Positions 1 to 6,752 of a DNA stretch of 10,859 bases are shown here, one piece after another. The DNA lies in the NCBI GenBank assembly GCA_902787065.1, contig CADAFA010000030.1, forward strand, positions 1-10,859, given 5' to 3'. The notes below the pieces were generated by a model that ran no database searches, was not told where the DNA came from, and saw nothing but the letters and a program-made list of their open reading frames with translations. The translations under genes were made by a program, and so were the position numbers. How positions within the stretch are numbered: position 1 is the stretch's first letter; each line of letters begins with the position of its first letter. The DNA comes from an uncultured Elusimicrobium sp. Its GTDB lineage: Bacteria; Elusimicrobiota; Elusimicrobia; Elusimicrobiales; Elusimicrobiaceae.

Positions 1-2
1 AT

Positions 3-104
3 CAATTTTGGCGTTTTCCTTTTCCGGTTGGGTTAAATTATACTTACGGTATAAATGACCGTTGCCATCAGGTTTCCTTCATGATAGGGGCAAGATTCAG
101 ATAA
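3..104 (+). CDS. C-terminal fragment of a likely outer-membrane β-barrel protein
   Basis: An open frame enters from the left edge and ends at a TAA at 102-104, giving the last 33 residues of a protein. The fragment alternates hydrophobic and polar residues (PFPVGLNYTYG, then HQVSFMIGARFR), the pattern of transmembrane β-strands. It closes with an aromatic residue next to the C-terminus, as is common for outer-membrane barrels assembled by BamA. It would suit the last strands of a PorV/UPF0164-like or similar barrel, but the visible part is too short to name a family. The gene converges on the small gene at 179-403, and the hairpin at 146-163 lies between the two. The start lies outside the window. 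The frame and stop are seen; the barrel assignment is inference. Confidence 0.5.
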   Translation, partial: QFWRFPFPVGLNYTYGINDRCHQVSFMIGARFR

Positions 105-139
105 TAAAAATTAAAATTTGCCTAATTTATTTTTACAAT

Positions 140-163
140 AAAAAACCCCGCCTTTCGGCGGGG
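140..163 (-). terminator. Rho-independent terminator of the small basic-protein gene
   Basis: A perfect 7-bp GC stem (CCCCGCC / GGCGGGG, 146-152 with 157-163) closes a 4-base loop. On the minus strand it is followed by six T, at 145-140. It starts 15 bases after the stop of the gene at 179-403. On the plus strand the hairpin is followed only by mixed A/T, so it would be a weaker terminator for the convergent gene ending at 104. Confidence 0.9.
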
Positions 164-178
164 CTTAAATTTTAATGC

Positions 179-403
179 TTATTTTGCATTAACCATTTTT
201 GCGCGGGAAACATCACCTTTCTTATCTAAGAAATAGAGATATCCTTTTGCTTTTTTAATGCCGGCTTTTGCGACTTTTTTAGCTTTACCGCCTTTTTTGC
301 CGCCGCGGGCCATTGCAACTTTTGCTACATCGCCGTCTTTATCGATGAAATAAAGAAAGCCTTCTTCACGATCTACACCGAGTTTAAGTACTTTTTCTGC
401 CAT
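179..403 (-). CDS. small basic protein with a duplicated GxLYFxDKxGDV motif
   Basis: This gene encodes a 74-residue, very lysine-rich protein of unknown function. It has an internal tandem duplication: residues 4-31 and 43-70 align without gaps. Each copy runs KV-x-K-x-G, then G-[FY]-LYF-x-DK-x-GDV, and ends in M. A basic glycine-rich linker (RGGKKGGKAKK, 33-43) joins them. I recall similar short unnamed proteins in scattered bacterial genomes, but I cannot assign a role; the charge would fit nucleic-acid or ribosome binding. No signal peptide or membrane segment is visible. The start is well supported: on the minus strand AGGAG (415-411) sits seven bases before the ATG. The gene is monocistronic with its own terminator, and the 5' leader can form a short GGGG/CCCC hairpin (429-441). 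No convincing promoter was found. Confidence 0.82.
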   Translation of the reverse strand: MAEKVLKLGVDREEGFLYFIDKDGDVAKVAMARGGKKGGKAKKVAKAGIKKAKGYLYFLDKKGDVSRAKMVNAK

Positions 404-569
404 GGTTATTCTCCTAGGGTTTAAATAGGGGGATTAGCCCCGTTACAAAAAGTTTATTAAATATTTGTCTAAAATGCAAGTATTTCTTTTGACGGGTTAC
501 CCTCTAAGATTATTGTACAACATTTTTAGCATACTTTTACAAGTATTTTGAGGACCTATATTTTGTAGT

Positions 570-598
570 TTTACACTTGAGATTATTTTTGATAAAAT
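570..598 (+). promoter_or_regulatory. σ70-type promoter for tRNA-Arg and cca
   Basis: The -35 box TTTACA (570-575) and the -10 box TAAAAT (593-598) are 17 bases apart and each match consensus at five of six positions. Transcription would start near 605, leaving about 35 bases before the tRNA. That leader contains an inverted repeat GGCTTTC / GAAAGCC (606-612 with 622-628, 9-base loop) ending 11 bases before the tRNA. This hairpin could influence 5' processing. Confidence 0.6.
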
Positions 599-639
599 TA
601 TTTATGGCTTTCGGCTTTACTGAAAGCCGGAATTATTTT

Positions 640-711
640 GCCCCGTTAGCTCAATGGATAGAGTACCGGTCTTCGGAACCGAGGATGTGGGTTCAAGTCC
701 CTCACGGGGTA
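640..711 (+). tRNA. tRNA-Arg (anticodon UCG)
   Basis: The sequence folds as a cloverleaf. The acceptor stem is GCCCCGT (640-646) with ACGGGGT (704-710), including a G-U first pair. The D-stem is GCTC/GAGT. The anticodon loop is CTTCGGA (671-677) with anticodon TCG at 673-675. The T-loop is TTCAAGT (692-698) and the discriminator is A711. No CCA is encoded. Two stem pairs are imperfect: C666-A682 at the base of the anticodon stem and T688-T702 in the T-stem. UCG reads CGA and, depending on wobble modification, other CGN codons. The gene lies directly upstream of cca, which starts six bases after the discriminator base. Confidence 0.93.
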
Positions 712-717
712 TTTATT

Positions 718-1761
718 ATGAGTGTTAAATTATTAAAAGAACTTGGGCAAGTGGCAGCAAAACACAACCTTAAAATTTGGGCTGTGGGCGGTTTTGCGCG
801 CGATTTTGTCTTGCATAAAAAAACAAAAGATATTGATATTTGCGTTGAAAATAATACCGCGCCGCTTATAAATTATTGCCAAAAAACTAAAGGCGCAAGT
901 GTACAAAAATTTAATAATTTCGGCACTGCGCGCGTAACTTTCAAAGATGGTTTTAAACTCGATTTCGTTTGTTGCCGTAAAGAAATTTATACAAGGCCGG
1001 CCGCTTTGCCTGTGGTAAGCAAAGCAACAATAAAAGAAGATTTATTCAGGCGCGATTTTACCTGTAATGCCTTAGCTTTAAGTTTGTTACCGTCGGAATT
1101 CTTTAAAATTTATGATTTGTACGGTGCTTTAAAAGATATTCAAAACAAAAAAGTCTCCGTCTTACATGCAAAAAGTTTTGAAGATGACCCAACCCGTTTA
1201 TACCGCGCATTACGTTTTGCCGCACGTTTGAATTTTACACTTTCAAAAGAAACGGAAATTTTATTTAAAACCGCGGTGGCAAAAAAATATTTTCAGCTTT
1301 TAAGCCCAGTCAGAAAAACAAATGAAATAATAAAATTTTTACAAGAGCAAAAACCCTCAAAAATATTCAAAAATATTGATAAATTTAAAACTTTAGAGGA
1401 AAGATTAGCTCTTTTAATCTTAACCCAAAAAGCGCCGGAATTGTTTTTAAATACTTTACAGATGCCCAAAAATAATTTGGCATTAACACATAATTTGCTT
1501 AAATTTTATAAAACGAAACAAGCCCCTTATAAAGCATTAACAAAACAAGAAATAAACTTAATAAAGACCTTAACACCCAAACTAAATAAACTTGCTTACA
1601 GGCCTTGTTTTGTTGACGTTAAAACCTTGCAAAATATGGGCGTGAAAGGTGCAAGGATAAGCGAAATTTTATCTCAAATTTCCAAAGCGCAATTTGCCGG
1701 AAAAATCAAAACAAAAACTGCTGCTAAAAAATTAGCCCTTAAAATAATTAAAGGAAATTAA
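718..1761 (+). CDS. cca: class II tRNA nucleotidyltransferase (CCA-adding family)
   Basis: The enzyme adds C and/or A residues to tRNA 3' ends in the cytoplasm without a nucleic-acid template. The 347-residue product has the class II signatures in order: GGFARD (24-29) and DID (38-40), which carry the metal-binding carboxylates; RRDFTCNA (111-118), ribose recognition; and DDPTR within DDPTRLYRALRFAARL (156-171), nucleotide-base selection. A helical body and a C-terminal neck/tail with GVKGARISEIL follow, so the length is normal. Sequence alone does not show whether it adds CCA, only CC or only A. The ATG at 718 is chosen because an upstream in-frame TTG would translate straight through the tRNA gene. 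No good Shine-Dalgarno is present; the only candidate, GGGG at 706-709, is inside the tRNA acceptor stem. Its stop codon overlaps that of the opposing lipoprotein gene. Confidence 0.93.
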   Translation: MSVKLLKELGQVAAKHNLKIWAVGGFARDFVLHKKTKDIDICVENNTAPLINYCQKTKGASVQKFNNFGTARVTFKDGFKLDFVCCRKEIYTRPAALPVVSKATIKEDLFRRDFTCNALALSLLPSEFFKIYDLYGALKDIQNKKVSVLHAKSFEDDPTRLYRALRFAARLNFTLSKETEILFKTAVAKKYFQLLSPVRKTNEIIKFLQEQKPSKIFKNIDKFKTLEERLALLILTQKAPELFLNTLQMPKNNLALTHNLLKFYKTKQAPYKALTKQEINLIKTLTPKLNKLAYRPCFVDVKTLQNMGVKGARISEILSQISKAQFAGKIKTKTAAKKLALKIIKGN

Positions 1762-2819
1762 AAGTCGTAAATTTCTTCGCTTTCTTCGGATTCTTTGTTA
1801 TATTCTTCTTGGTAGTTTTTTTGTTGTGTTTGTTCTTGGGGAATTTGTGTAGTATTTTTCTTATTAGATTTATTTAACAAATCCGCACATTTTGTTTTTA
1901 AACCTTCATTTGCCTGATTAAAACGTTTATCGGCATAAGCTTGGCGTTTATCGGCGGGCAACTTTTCAATTTCATACATAAATTGATACCATTTATCTTT
2001 AAGGCCCGGGAAGAATTGATTAATACATTCACCGTTTGTTTGTGTTAAACTTTCATATTTTTTTAGAAAGACAAACAAAACTTTTTCCTCTTCCTGCGCT
2101 TTATTTAAAACCTGATTTATTTTATCTCCGTCAAAATTTTTACCTTGCAGAGTTGGGGTTGCTGCTTTGCTCAAATTTTTAAAAGCATTTTGTTCCAAAA
2201 TATAAGTATTGTAGCCTGCCTTCTCAAGCGGGTAAAAAGTTTGGCGCAATTTTTTGTATGGCTCCAATATTTTGTTAAAAATATCTGTGTAATAATTATT
2301 GTTTTCCAAAATATTTTTTGCATAATTTTCTATGACGGGTTTTGTATTTTCAAGGAAAGTATTTTTTGTTTCTGCGGTATTTAAAACATGTTGTAAATCT
2401 GCCAAAAAATCAGCCCGCAAAGTATAAATATTGGCACACTGTTCTTTTGCCAGTCTCTGGGAAAGTTTTTCTATTTCCGCGCGTTGCCAAGATTCTGTAA
2501 GAAAATCAGTACTATAATCAGTTTGTAAAAGTTTTAAAAGGCTCTTTTTAAATTCATCGCAGGCAAAGAAAATATCTTTTTGCGTAGAATTATCCAAAGC
2601 ATCGGTGATATATCTTTTTTCTCTTAAAAAATCTGAGTCATTTTGTAAAGCACTTAAAGGTTCTATCAAAACGGTATTGGTAACTTTATTTATTTGTTGT
2701 TCAAGCGGCGTTTTGGGGGTATTGTTTATTGCGGACGGTGCCGGTTTGCCTGCTTCCTGATTACAAGCAACGGTAAAAAATACGACAGATAATACGGTTA
2801 AAAATTTAAAATATCTCAC
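1758..2819 (-). CDS. lipoprotein of unknown function
   Basis: The product has 353 residues. The N-terminus is a lipoprotein signal: basic start, hydrophobic core and lipobox TVAC, with the lipidated Cys at residue 19. The next residue is Asn, not Asp, which favours outer-membrane sorting in the E. coli scheme. The mature part is mostly predicted helix, with four further cysteines (87, 128, 265, 311) that could form two disulfides. It ends in a Q/N/E-rich low-complexity tail (about 318-353). I recognise no family. It starts with GTG; the next upstream gene, nagA, ends 19 bases before it, so it can be cotranscribed with the nag genes. It also has a strong promoter of its own whose start site nearly coincides with the GTG. 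Its TAA overlaps the cca stop (4-base tail-to-tail overlap), with no terminator between. Confidence 0.85.
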   Translation of the reverse strand: MRYFKFLTVLSVVFFTVACNQEAGKPAPSAINNTPKTPLEQQINKVTNTVLIEPLSALQNDSDFLREKRYITDALDNSTQKDIFFACDEFKKSLLKLLQTDYSTDFLTESWQRAEIEKLSQRLAKEQCANIYTLRADFLADLQHVLNTAETKNTFLENTKPVIENYAKNILENNNYYTDIFNKILEPYKKLRQTFYPLEKAGYNTYILEQNAFKNLSKAATPTLQGKNFDGDKINQVLNKAQEEEKVLFVFLKKYESLTQTNGECINQFFPGLKDKWYQFMYEIEKLPADKRQAYADKRFNQANEGLKTKCADLLNKSNKKNTTQIPQEQTQQKNYQEEYNKESEESEEIYDF

Positions 2820-2825
2820 ACAAAA

Positions 2826-2854
2826 ATTATAACATAAATTAAAAATTCTTTAAA
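2826..2854 (-). promoter_or_regulatory. extended -10 promoter placed for a leaderless lipoprotein mRNA
   Basis: On the minus strand a consensus TATAAT (2831-2826) has an extended -10 TG one base upstream. A -35 TTTAAA (2854-2849, four of six) lies 17 bases further up. Transcription would begin around G2821 or G2819. G2819 is the first base of the GTG start codon, and no Shine-Dalgarno precedes it. The -35 overlaps the last codons of nagA. Confidence 0.55.
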
Positions 2855-3945
2855 GTTAAAGTCTTTTTATCAAGCACAATGAAATTTGCCGGATGGCCCT
2901 GTCTTATAGATAAATCAAGCCCAAAACGTTTTGCAGGGTTTGTGCTTGCCGCCATTAAAGCCTTTTCTAACGGATAGCCCCAGCTAACTAAATTTTGCAC
3001 CGCTTTTAGCATTGTTAAAGCAGAGCCGGCAATAACATTGTCCGAAGTTCGTACAAAAACACCGCCTTGCAATTTAACTTTTTGACCGTTTGAAAAACCT
3101 GCTTTTTTACCGGTGGGGGTTAAAGCATCGGTAATAACAAAAACTTTATCAGCAGTTTTTTGTTTTAAAAATAATTGGACCGCTTGCTGGCAAGAATGTA
3201 CACCGTCTGCAATAATTTCAGCGGAAAAATCTTTTAAATAAAATATTGTACCCACAGCGCCTAAATCGCGGTGATGCAAACCGCTCATAGCATTATATAA
3301 ATGCGTTGCGTGTTTTATGCCGAGTTTGTAACCTTTCAACATTTCAGCGTAAGTTGCGGAAGTATGCCCTGCTTGAAGTAAAATTTTATGTTTTTTGGCG
3401 AATTTCACAAGTGTGTTTAAATTTTTAACTTCGGGAGCAACAGTCATTGAAACAATTTTACCGCCTGCCGCTTTCCAAAGTGTTTGCAAAGTTTTTAAAG
3501 AAATTTCTTGCACCGCTTCTTTGCGCATAAAGCCAAGTTTGTTTGTGGAAATAAAAGGGCCTTCCAAGTGAAACCCTAAAATTTTTGCGCCCTTTTCTTT
3601 ACCTATTGACGGGGCAAATTTTTTAAGTACTTCAACAGTTTGTTTTAATGGCATTGTAAAAACCGTTGGGCAAAAAGCATAAACACTTTGTTTCTTAAGT
3701 TCTAAAGAAAGTTTTAGTAAAGCATTTTTATCGTCGTTATCTACACCAAAACCGTAAGAGCCGTGAATATGCGTATCAACAAAAGGAGTAGTTAAAATAT
3801 TATTTTTTAGGTCAATAATTTTTTTTGCGCGCGGCAAAACACCGGCTTTAATAATTTTTTTAATTTTACCGCCATCGACTAAAATACTTGCTTTAAATTT
3901 TTTGCCCACGTTAATAATAAGGGCGTTTTTATATAATATTTCCAT
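2839..3945 (-). CDS. nagA: N-acetylglucosamine-6-phosphate deacetylase
   Basis: This cytoplasmic amidohydrolase converts GlcNAc-6-P to glucosamine-6-P plus acetate, the first committed step of amino-sugar use and cell-wall recycling. Visible active-site motifs, numbered from the chosen ATG, are HIHG (59-62), HLEGPF with the metal-ligand Glu at 128, the Hiss of AGHTS (194) and HATHLYNAMS (215), HHRD (224-227), DGVHS (247-251) and TDALTP with the catalytic Asp at 273. At 368 residues it is near the usual length. An in-frame TTG at 3966 would add seven residues overlapping nagB; the ATG at 3945, two bases after the nagB stop, is preferred. Neither has a Shine-Dalgarno, so translational coupling to nagB is likely. 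Its product is the substrate of NagB, encoded just upstream. Confidence 0.95.
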   Translation of the reverse strand: MEILYKNALIINVGKKFKASILVDGGKIKKIIKAGVLPRAKKIIDLKNNILTTPFVDTHIHGSYGFGVDNDDKNALLKLSLELKKQSVYAFCPTVFTMPLKQTVEVLKKFAPSIGKEKGAKILGFHLEGPFISTNKLGFMRKEAVQEISLKTLQTLWKAAGGKIVSMTVAPEVKNLNTLVKFAKKHKILLQAGHTSATYAEMLKGYKLGIKHATHLYNAMSGLHHRDLGAVGTIFYLKDFSAEIIADGVHSCQQAVQLFLKQKTADKVFVITDALTPTGKKAGFSNGQKVKLQGGVFVRTSDNVIAGSALTMLKAVQNLVSWGYPLEKALMAASTNPAKRFGLDLSIRQGHPANFIVLDKKTLTLKNF

Positions 3946-3947
3946 AA

Positions 3948-4730
3948 TTAATTTATGAACGAGCAAAGCCCGTAATTTTGTTTTGTCGTTTTTGAAATTT
4001 CCGCTGCAGCTGCTTTATCTGCAATAATAAAAGTGCGCGGATGTTTTTGCAAAACGGTTACAGGCCAAGCAGTACTTTGTTTATCTTCAAAAGCATGATA
4101 AAGTGCCTGAGCTTTTTTAGGGCCTGTCGCCATAATTATGACTTCTTTGGCATTCATAATTGTACCAAGGCCCACAGTTAAAGCACGCGTCGGGACTAAA
4201 GAAATATCATTGTTAAAAAAGCGTGCGTTTGCGGCGATAGTATTTGAGGTTAAATTTACCACACGTGTACTAGAATCAAAAGCACTTTCCGGTTCATTAA
4301 AAGCAATATGCCCGTTTTGACCGATACCGCCAATCAATAAATCAATACCGCCGTAATTTTTGATTTTTTCCTCGTAATTTGCACACTCTTTATATAAATC
4401 TGCGGCATTACCGTTTAAAATATTTATTTGTTCTTTTTGAATTTTTATATGGTCAAAAAAATTTTTTGCCATAAAAGAATGGTAACTTTCGGGATGATTT
4501 TCGGGTAAACCTACATATTCATCCAAATTGAAAGTTACCACTTTGTCAAAACTTAAACCTTCTTGGTGGAATTTGACTAAATTTCTGTACAAGTCTACGG
4601 AAGTCCCTCCCGTAGGTAAAGCAAGTACGAAATAAGGCTTGCTTTTTGTTGAAACGAAAGTTTCGATTCTATTTTTTATATAGGATGCTGTTAAAAAACC
4701 GACATTATCTTCCGTTTCAATCAAGTACAT
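3948..4730 (-). CDS. nagB: glucosamine-6-phosphate deaminase
   Basis: The enzyme isomerises and deaminates glucosamine-6-P to fructose-6-P and ammonia, feeding glycolysis. The 260-residue product keeps LPTGGT (39-43, phosphate binding), FNLDEY with the catalytic Asp at 70 (Asp72 in E. coli), and GGIGQNGHIAFNEP (134-147) with the catalytic His141 and Glu146. The residue aligned with E. coli Asp141 is Asn139, as I recall also from the Bacillus-type enzyme. The E. coli allosteric segment around Arg158-Lys160 reads TRVVNL here, so the Lys is missing and activation by GlcNAc-6-P is doubtful. The ATG directly abuts the TAA of the upstream outer-membrane gene, without a Shine-Dalgarno, and nagA follows two bases downstream. 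This is a strictly packed operon. Confidence 0.96.
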   Translation of the reverse strand: MYLIETEDNVGFLTASYIKNRIETFVSTKSKPYFVLALPTGGTSVDLYRNLVKFHQEGLSFDKVVTFNLDEYVGLPENHPESYHSFMAKNFFDHIKIQKEQINILNGNAADLYKECANYEEKIKNYGGIDLLIGGIGQNGHIAFNEPESAFDSSTRVVNLTSNTIAANARFFNNDISLVPTRALTVGLGTIMNAKEVIIMATGPKKAQALYHAFEDKQSTAWPVTVLQKHPRTFIIADKAAAAEISKTTKQNYGLCSFIN

Positions 4731-5486
4731 TTAAAAAACGTATCTCCACTTAACACCCCAATGATTATAAGAATCAATGTGTTTATTATGTCTTTCCGCA
4801 CCATAATATACGATGAAAGCTAATTTATTTGGGGTAAATTCGCGGGCATAATTGATATCAAAACCCGCACCGATATGATTGCATATAAAGCCGAAATAGT
4901 TTGAGGCATTTAAAGAAAGTTCAAAAGAATTTTCTTCATCTACATAATATTTTGCCCCGGCAAGAACGGTTACACCTGTTCCTGCAGAAACCAATTTTGA
5001 ATGCCCATAATGTTTAGCCCCGACACCGGTATAAATAGTAAAATTATTTACCATTTCTGTTGAACCTATTTTTAAGGTTGCGCCTAAATCTGTTGCTCCT
5101 TTTGCTCCGCCTTCATCATCTTGCCAGGAATCAAAAGATTGAGGGCTGAAGAAGGCATCAGCATCCATATAATAACCGTCATTTAACCCGTCGTGGATAC
5201 GATATTTTAAAGATATGGTCGGGTCTATAAAACCTCTTGAGTGGTGGCGGATATTGGCCCAACCCAAATCTACACCAACGGCCATAATGTCTTTTATACC
5301 TACTTGTAAAAGACCTCTGATTGCGAAAGATTCATCAAAACGTGCATCTTCGTTTGTAAGAGCGATGTTTAAATCACCCACAATTTGGCCCTTTTCAGGC
5401 ATATAAAAAGGGTCTGTTAGAGAAAAGGCTTTGGCATTTACTGTAAGTATTCCTAAAGCAAATACAAGTACTGCTAATTTTTTCAT
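4731..5486 (-). CDS. outer-membrane β-barrel protein, unknown function
   Basis: The 251-residue protein starts with a clear Sec signal peptide (MKK, hydrophobic core, likely cleavage after AKA at residue 20). The rest consists of alternating strands rich in Tyr, Gly and Asp, and it ends in WRYVF, a C-terminal Phe β-signal for BAM insertion. The size suggests a barrel of roughly 8-12 strands. I do not recognise a specific family. As first gene of a run with nagB and nagA (zero-base and two-base junctions) it might help amino sugars or their oligomers cross the outer membrane; that is inference from context only. On the minus strand AGGAG (5497-5493) sits six bases before the ATG. A candidate promoter (5508-5537) and a direct repeat lie in the short gap to the divergent channel gene. 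Confidence 0.85.
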   Translation of the reverse strand: MKKLAVLVFALGILTVNAKAFSLTDPFYMPEKGQIVGDLNIALTNEDARFDESFAIRGLLQVGIKDIMAVGVDLGWANIRHHSRGFIDPTISLKYRIHDGLNDGYYMDADAFFSPQSFDSWQDDEGGAKGATDLGATLKIGSTEMVNNFTIYTGVGAKHYGHSKLVSAGTGVTVLAGAKYYVDEENSFELSLNASNYFGFICNHIGAGFDINYAREFTPNKLAFIVYYGAERHNKHIDSYNHWGVKWRYVF

Positions 5487-5507
5487 TATATACTCCTTTG
5501 TTTAAAA

Positions 5508-5537
5508 ATTATGTATACTTTATGTATATGATAGCAA
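5508..5537 (-). promoter_or_regulatory. candidate promoter of the omp-nagB-nagA operon
   Basis: On the minus strand TTGCTA (5537-5532, four of six) is followed after 18 bases by CATAAT (5513-5508, five of six). The start site would be near 5501, giving a leader of about 15 bases that contains the AGGAG ribosome site. The spacer overlaps the TATGTATA direct repeat. Confidence 0.4.
5510..5528. repeat. 11-bp-period direct repeat TATGTATA in a divergent promoter region
   Basis: Two perfect copies of TATGTATA (5510-5517 and 5521-5528) are separated by CTT, so they repeat at about one helical turn. They lie in the 66-bp gap between the divergent omp and channel genes and overlap the candidate omp promoter. 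They could be a tandem operator or a chance product of AT-rich DNA. Confidence 0.4.
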
Positions 5538-5552
5538 ATTTAGGAGGCTATT

Positions 5553-6740
5553 GTGAATATTTTAAGTTATTGGAATATATTATCCGCTGATACAAAATTC
5601 TTTGTTGGACTTTTGTTTTTAATACTTTTAATTTTTGTTTTTAGGCATGCTGCAAATTTTATAGAGTATACTTTTTCTAAACTTTTACAAGCCAGAAAGG
5701 TTTCAAATAAAGCCTGGGTTTCCATTGGGGTAAAAAACAAATTCTTTTCCTCTTTCTTGTTTGCAGTAACTATCTTTTTCTTACCGCCCTTGGCAGGGGT
5801 AGTTCTGGGGGATCATTTCCCTAGGTTGACTTTTGTTTGTACCAGAATATTTGCCGCCCTGAGTATAGTTCTTGTTATGGTTGCGATCGGGAATTTTCTT
5901 GATGTTTTGGTAGATAAATTTCAACGTTCGGTAAAGTTGCCAATAAAAGGTATAGTCCAAGCCTTAAAAATTGTTGCGTGGATAATAACAATAATTTTAG
6001 TTCTTTCCGCTTTACTTAATAAAGAGCCGCTTTATTTTATCGGTGGTTTGACTGCTTTATCCGCAATATTAATATTAATTTTTAAAGATGCGATTTTAGG
6101 CCTTGTGTCCGGTATGCAACTTTCAATTAACGATCTAGTTCGCGTGGGGGATTGGATTACAATTCCCGGCCAAGATGCCGACGGTGTCGTTGTAGATATT
6201 TTGCTTACGACAATAAGGGTACAAAATTGGGATAATACCATTGTAAATATCCCTGCTTATAATTTAGTCGCAAATTCTTTTACAAACTGGCGCGGTATGC
6301 AGGAATCTGGCGCGCGACGCATTAAAAGGGCTATTAATATCGATGTTAAAACAATACGTTTTTTAACTGACGAAGATATTGATAAGTTAAGCCATTTAAA
6401 TTTGCTTAAAGATTATTTGGCAAAGAAGAAGGAAAAAATTAGTAAATTAAATAAGACGGCAGATGAATATAACCGCCATCGTTTAAGCAATATCGGAACA
6501 TTTAGGGCTTATTGTTATGAATATTTGAAGAATAATCCCTATATTTCAGATAATTTTACCTGTATGGTGCGCCAACTTGCGCCAACCTCCGAGGGCTTAC
6601 CTTTGGAAATTTATGCCTTCTCTAATGATACAAATTGGGAAAATTATGAAGGCATACAAGCAGATATTTTTGACCACTTTTTATCTATTATCGGTTTATT
6701 TGACCTTAAAGTGTATCAAAGAATCAGCACCATGGAGTAA
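5553..6740 (+). CDS. ybdG: YbdG-type mechanosensitive ion channel (MscS superfamily)
   Basis: This inner-membrane channel releases small solutes when membrane tension rises on osmotic downshock. The 395-residue product has about five hydrophobic helices (near 15-35, 64-85, 95-118, 134-156, 162-185). The last, with SAILILIFKDAILGLVSGM, is the pore-lining helix leading into the MscS β-domain (GDWITIPGQDADGVVVDI). The C-terminal half carries the blocks that set YbdG apart from MscS: RRIKRAINID, LSNIGTFRAYCYEYL and MVRQLAPTSEGLPLEIYAF. Length matches the family. The start is GTG at 5553, chosen because AGGAGG (5542-5547) lies five bases upstream. It is transcribed alone and away from the omp-nag operon. 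No terminator is seen before the rpmG promoter 12 bases downstream. No convincing -35/-10 pair was found. Confidence 0.92.
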   Translation: MNILSYWNILSADTKFFVGLLFLILLIFVFRHAANFIEYTFSKLLQARKVSNKAWVSIGVKNKFFSSFLFAVTIFFLPPLAGVVLGDHFPRLTFVCTRIFAALSIVLVMVAIGNFLDVLVDKFQRSVKLPIKGIVQALKIVAWIITIILVLSALLNKEPLYFIGGLTALSAILILIFKDAILGLVSGMQLSINDLVRVGDWITIPGQDADGVVVDILLTTIRVQNWDNTIVNIPAYNLVANSFTNWRGMQESGARRIKRAINIDVKTIRFLTDEDIDKLSHLNLLKDYLAKKKEKISKLNKTADEYNRHRLSNIGTFRAYCYEYLKNNPYISDNFTCMVRQLAPTSEGLPLEIYAFSNDTNWENYEGIQADIFDHFLSIIGLFDLKVYQRISTME

Positions 6741-6752
6741 TTTTTAAATTTA

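Noticed and set aside
489..516. TTGACG-16-TATTGT as a second upstream promoter for tRNA-Arg
   Set aside because: The spacing and -10 are poorer than the pair at 570-598, which is closer to the tRNA.
477..548. 9-bp direct repeat CAAGTATTT at 477 and 540
   Set aside because: Two short AT-rich copies 63 bp apart, with no further structure, are expected by chance.
577..717. In-frame TTG start that would extend cca by 47 residues
   Set aside because: The extension reads straight through tRNA-Arg (the typical PLAQWIE...SEPRMWVQVPHG artefact), and the TTG lies between the promoter boxes, upstream of the predicted transcription start.
2145..2384. Plus-strand open frame of 79 codons
   Set aside because: It lies wholly antisense within the lipoprotein gene, is Phe/Ile/Cys-rich as expected from reversed AT-rich coding DNA, and lacks a ribosome site.
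3946..3966. TTG start at 3966 for nagA
   Set aside because: It overlaps nagB, has no ribosome site, and adds residues before the usual NagA N-terminus; the ATG at 3945 is better.
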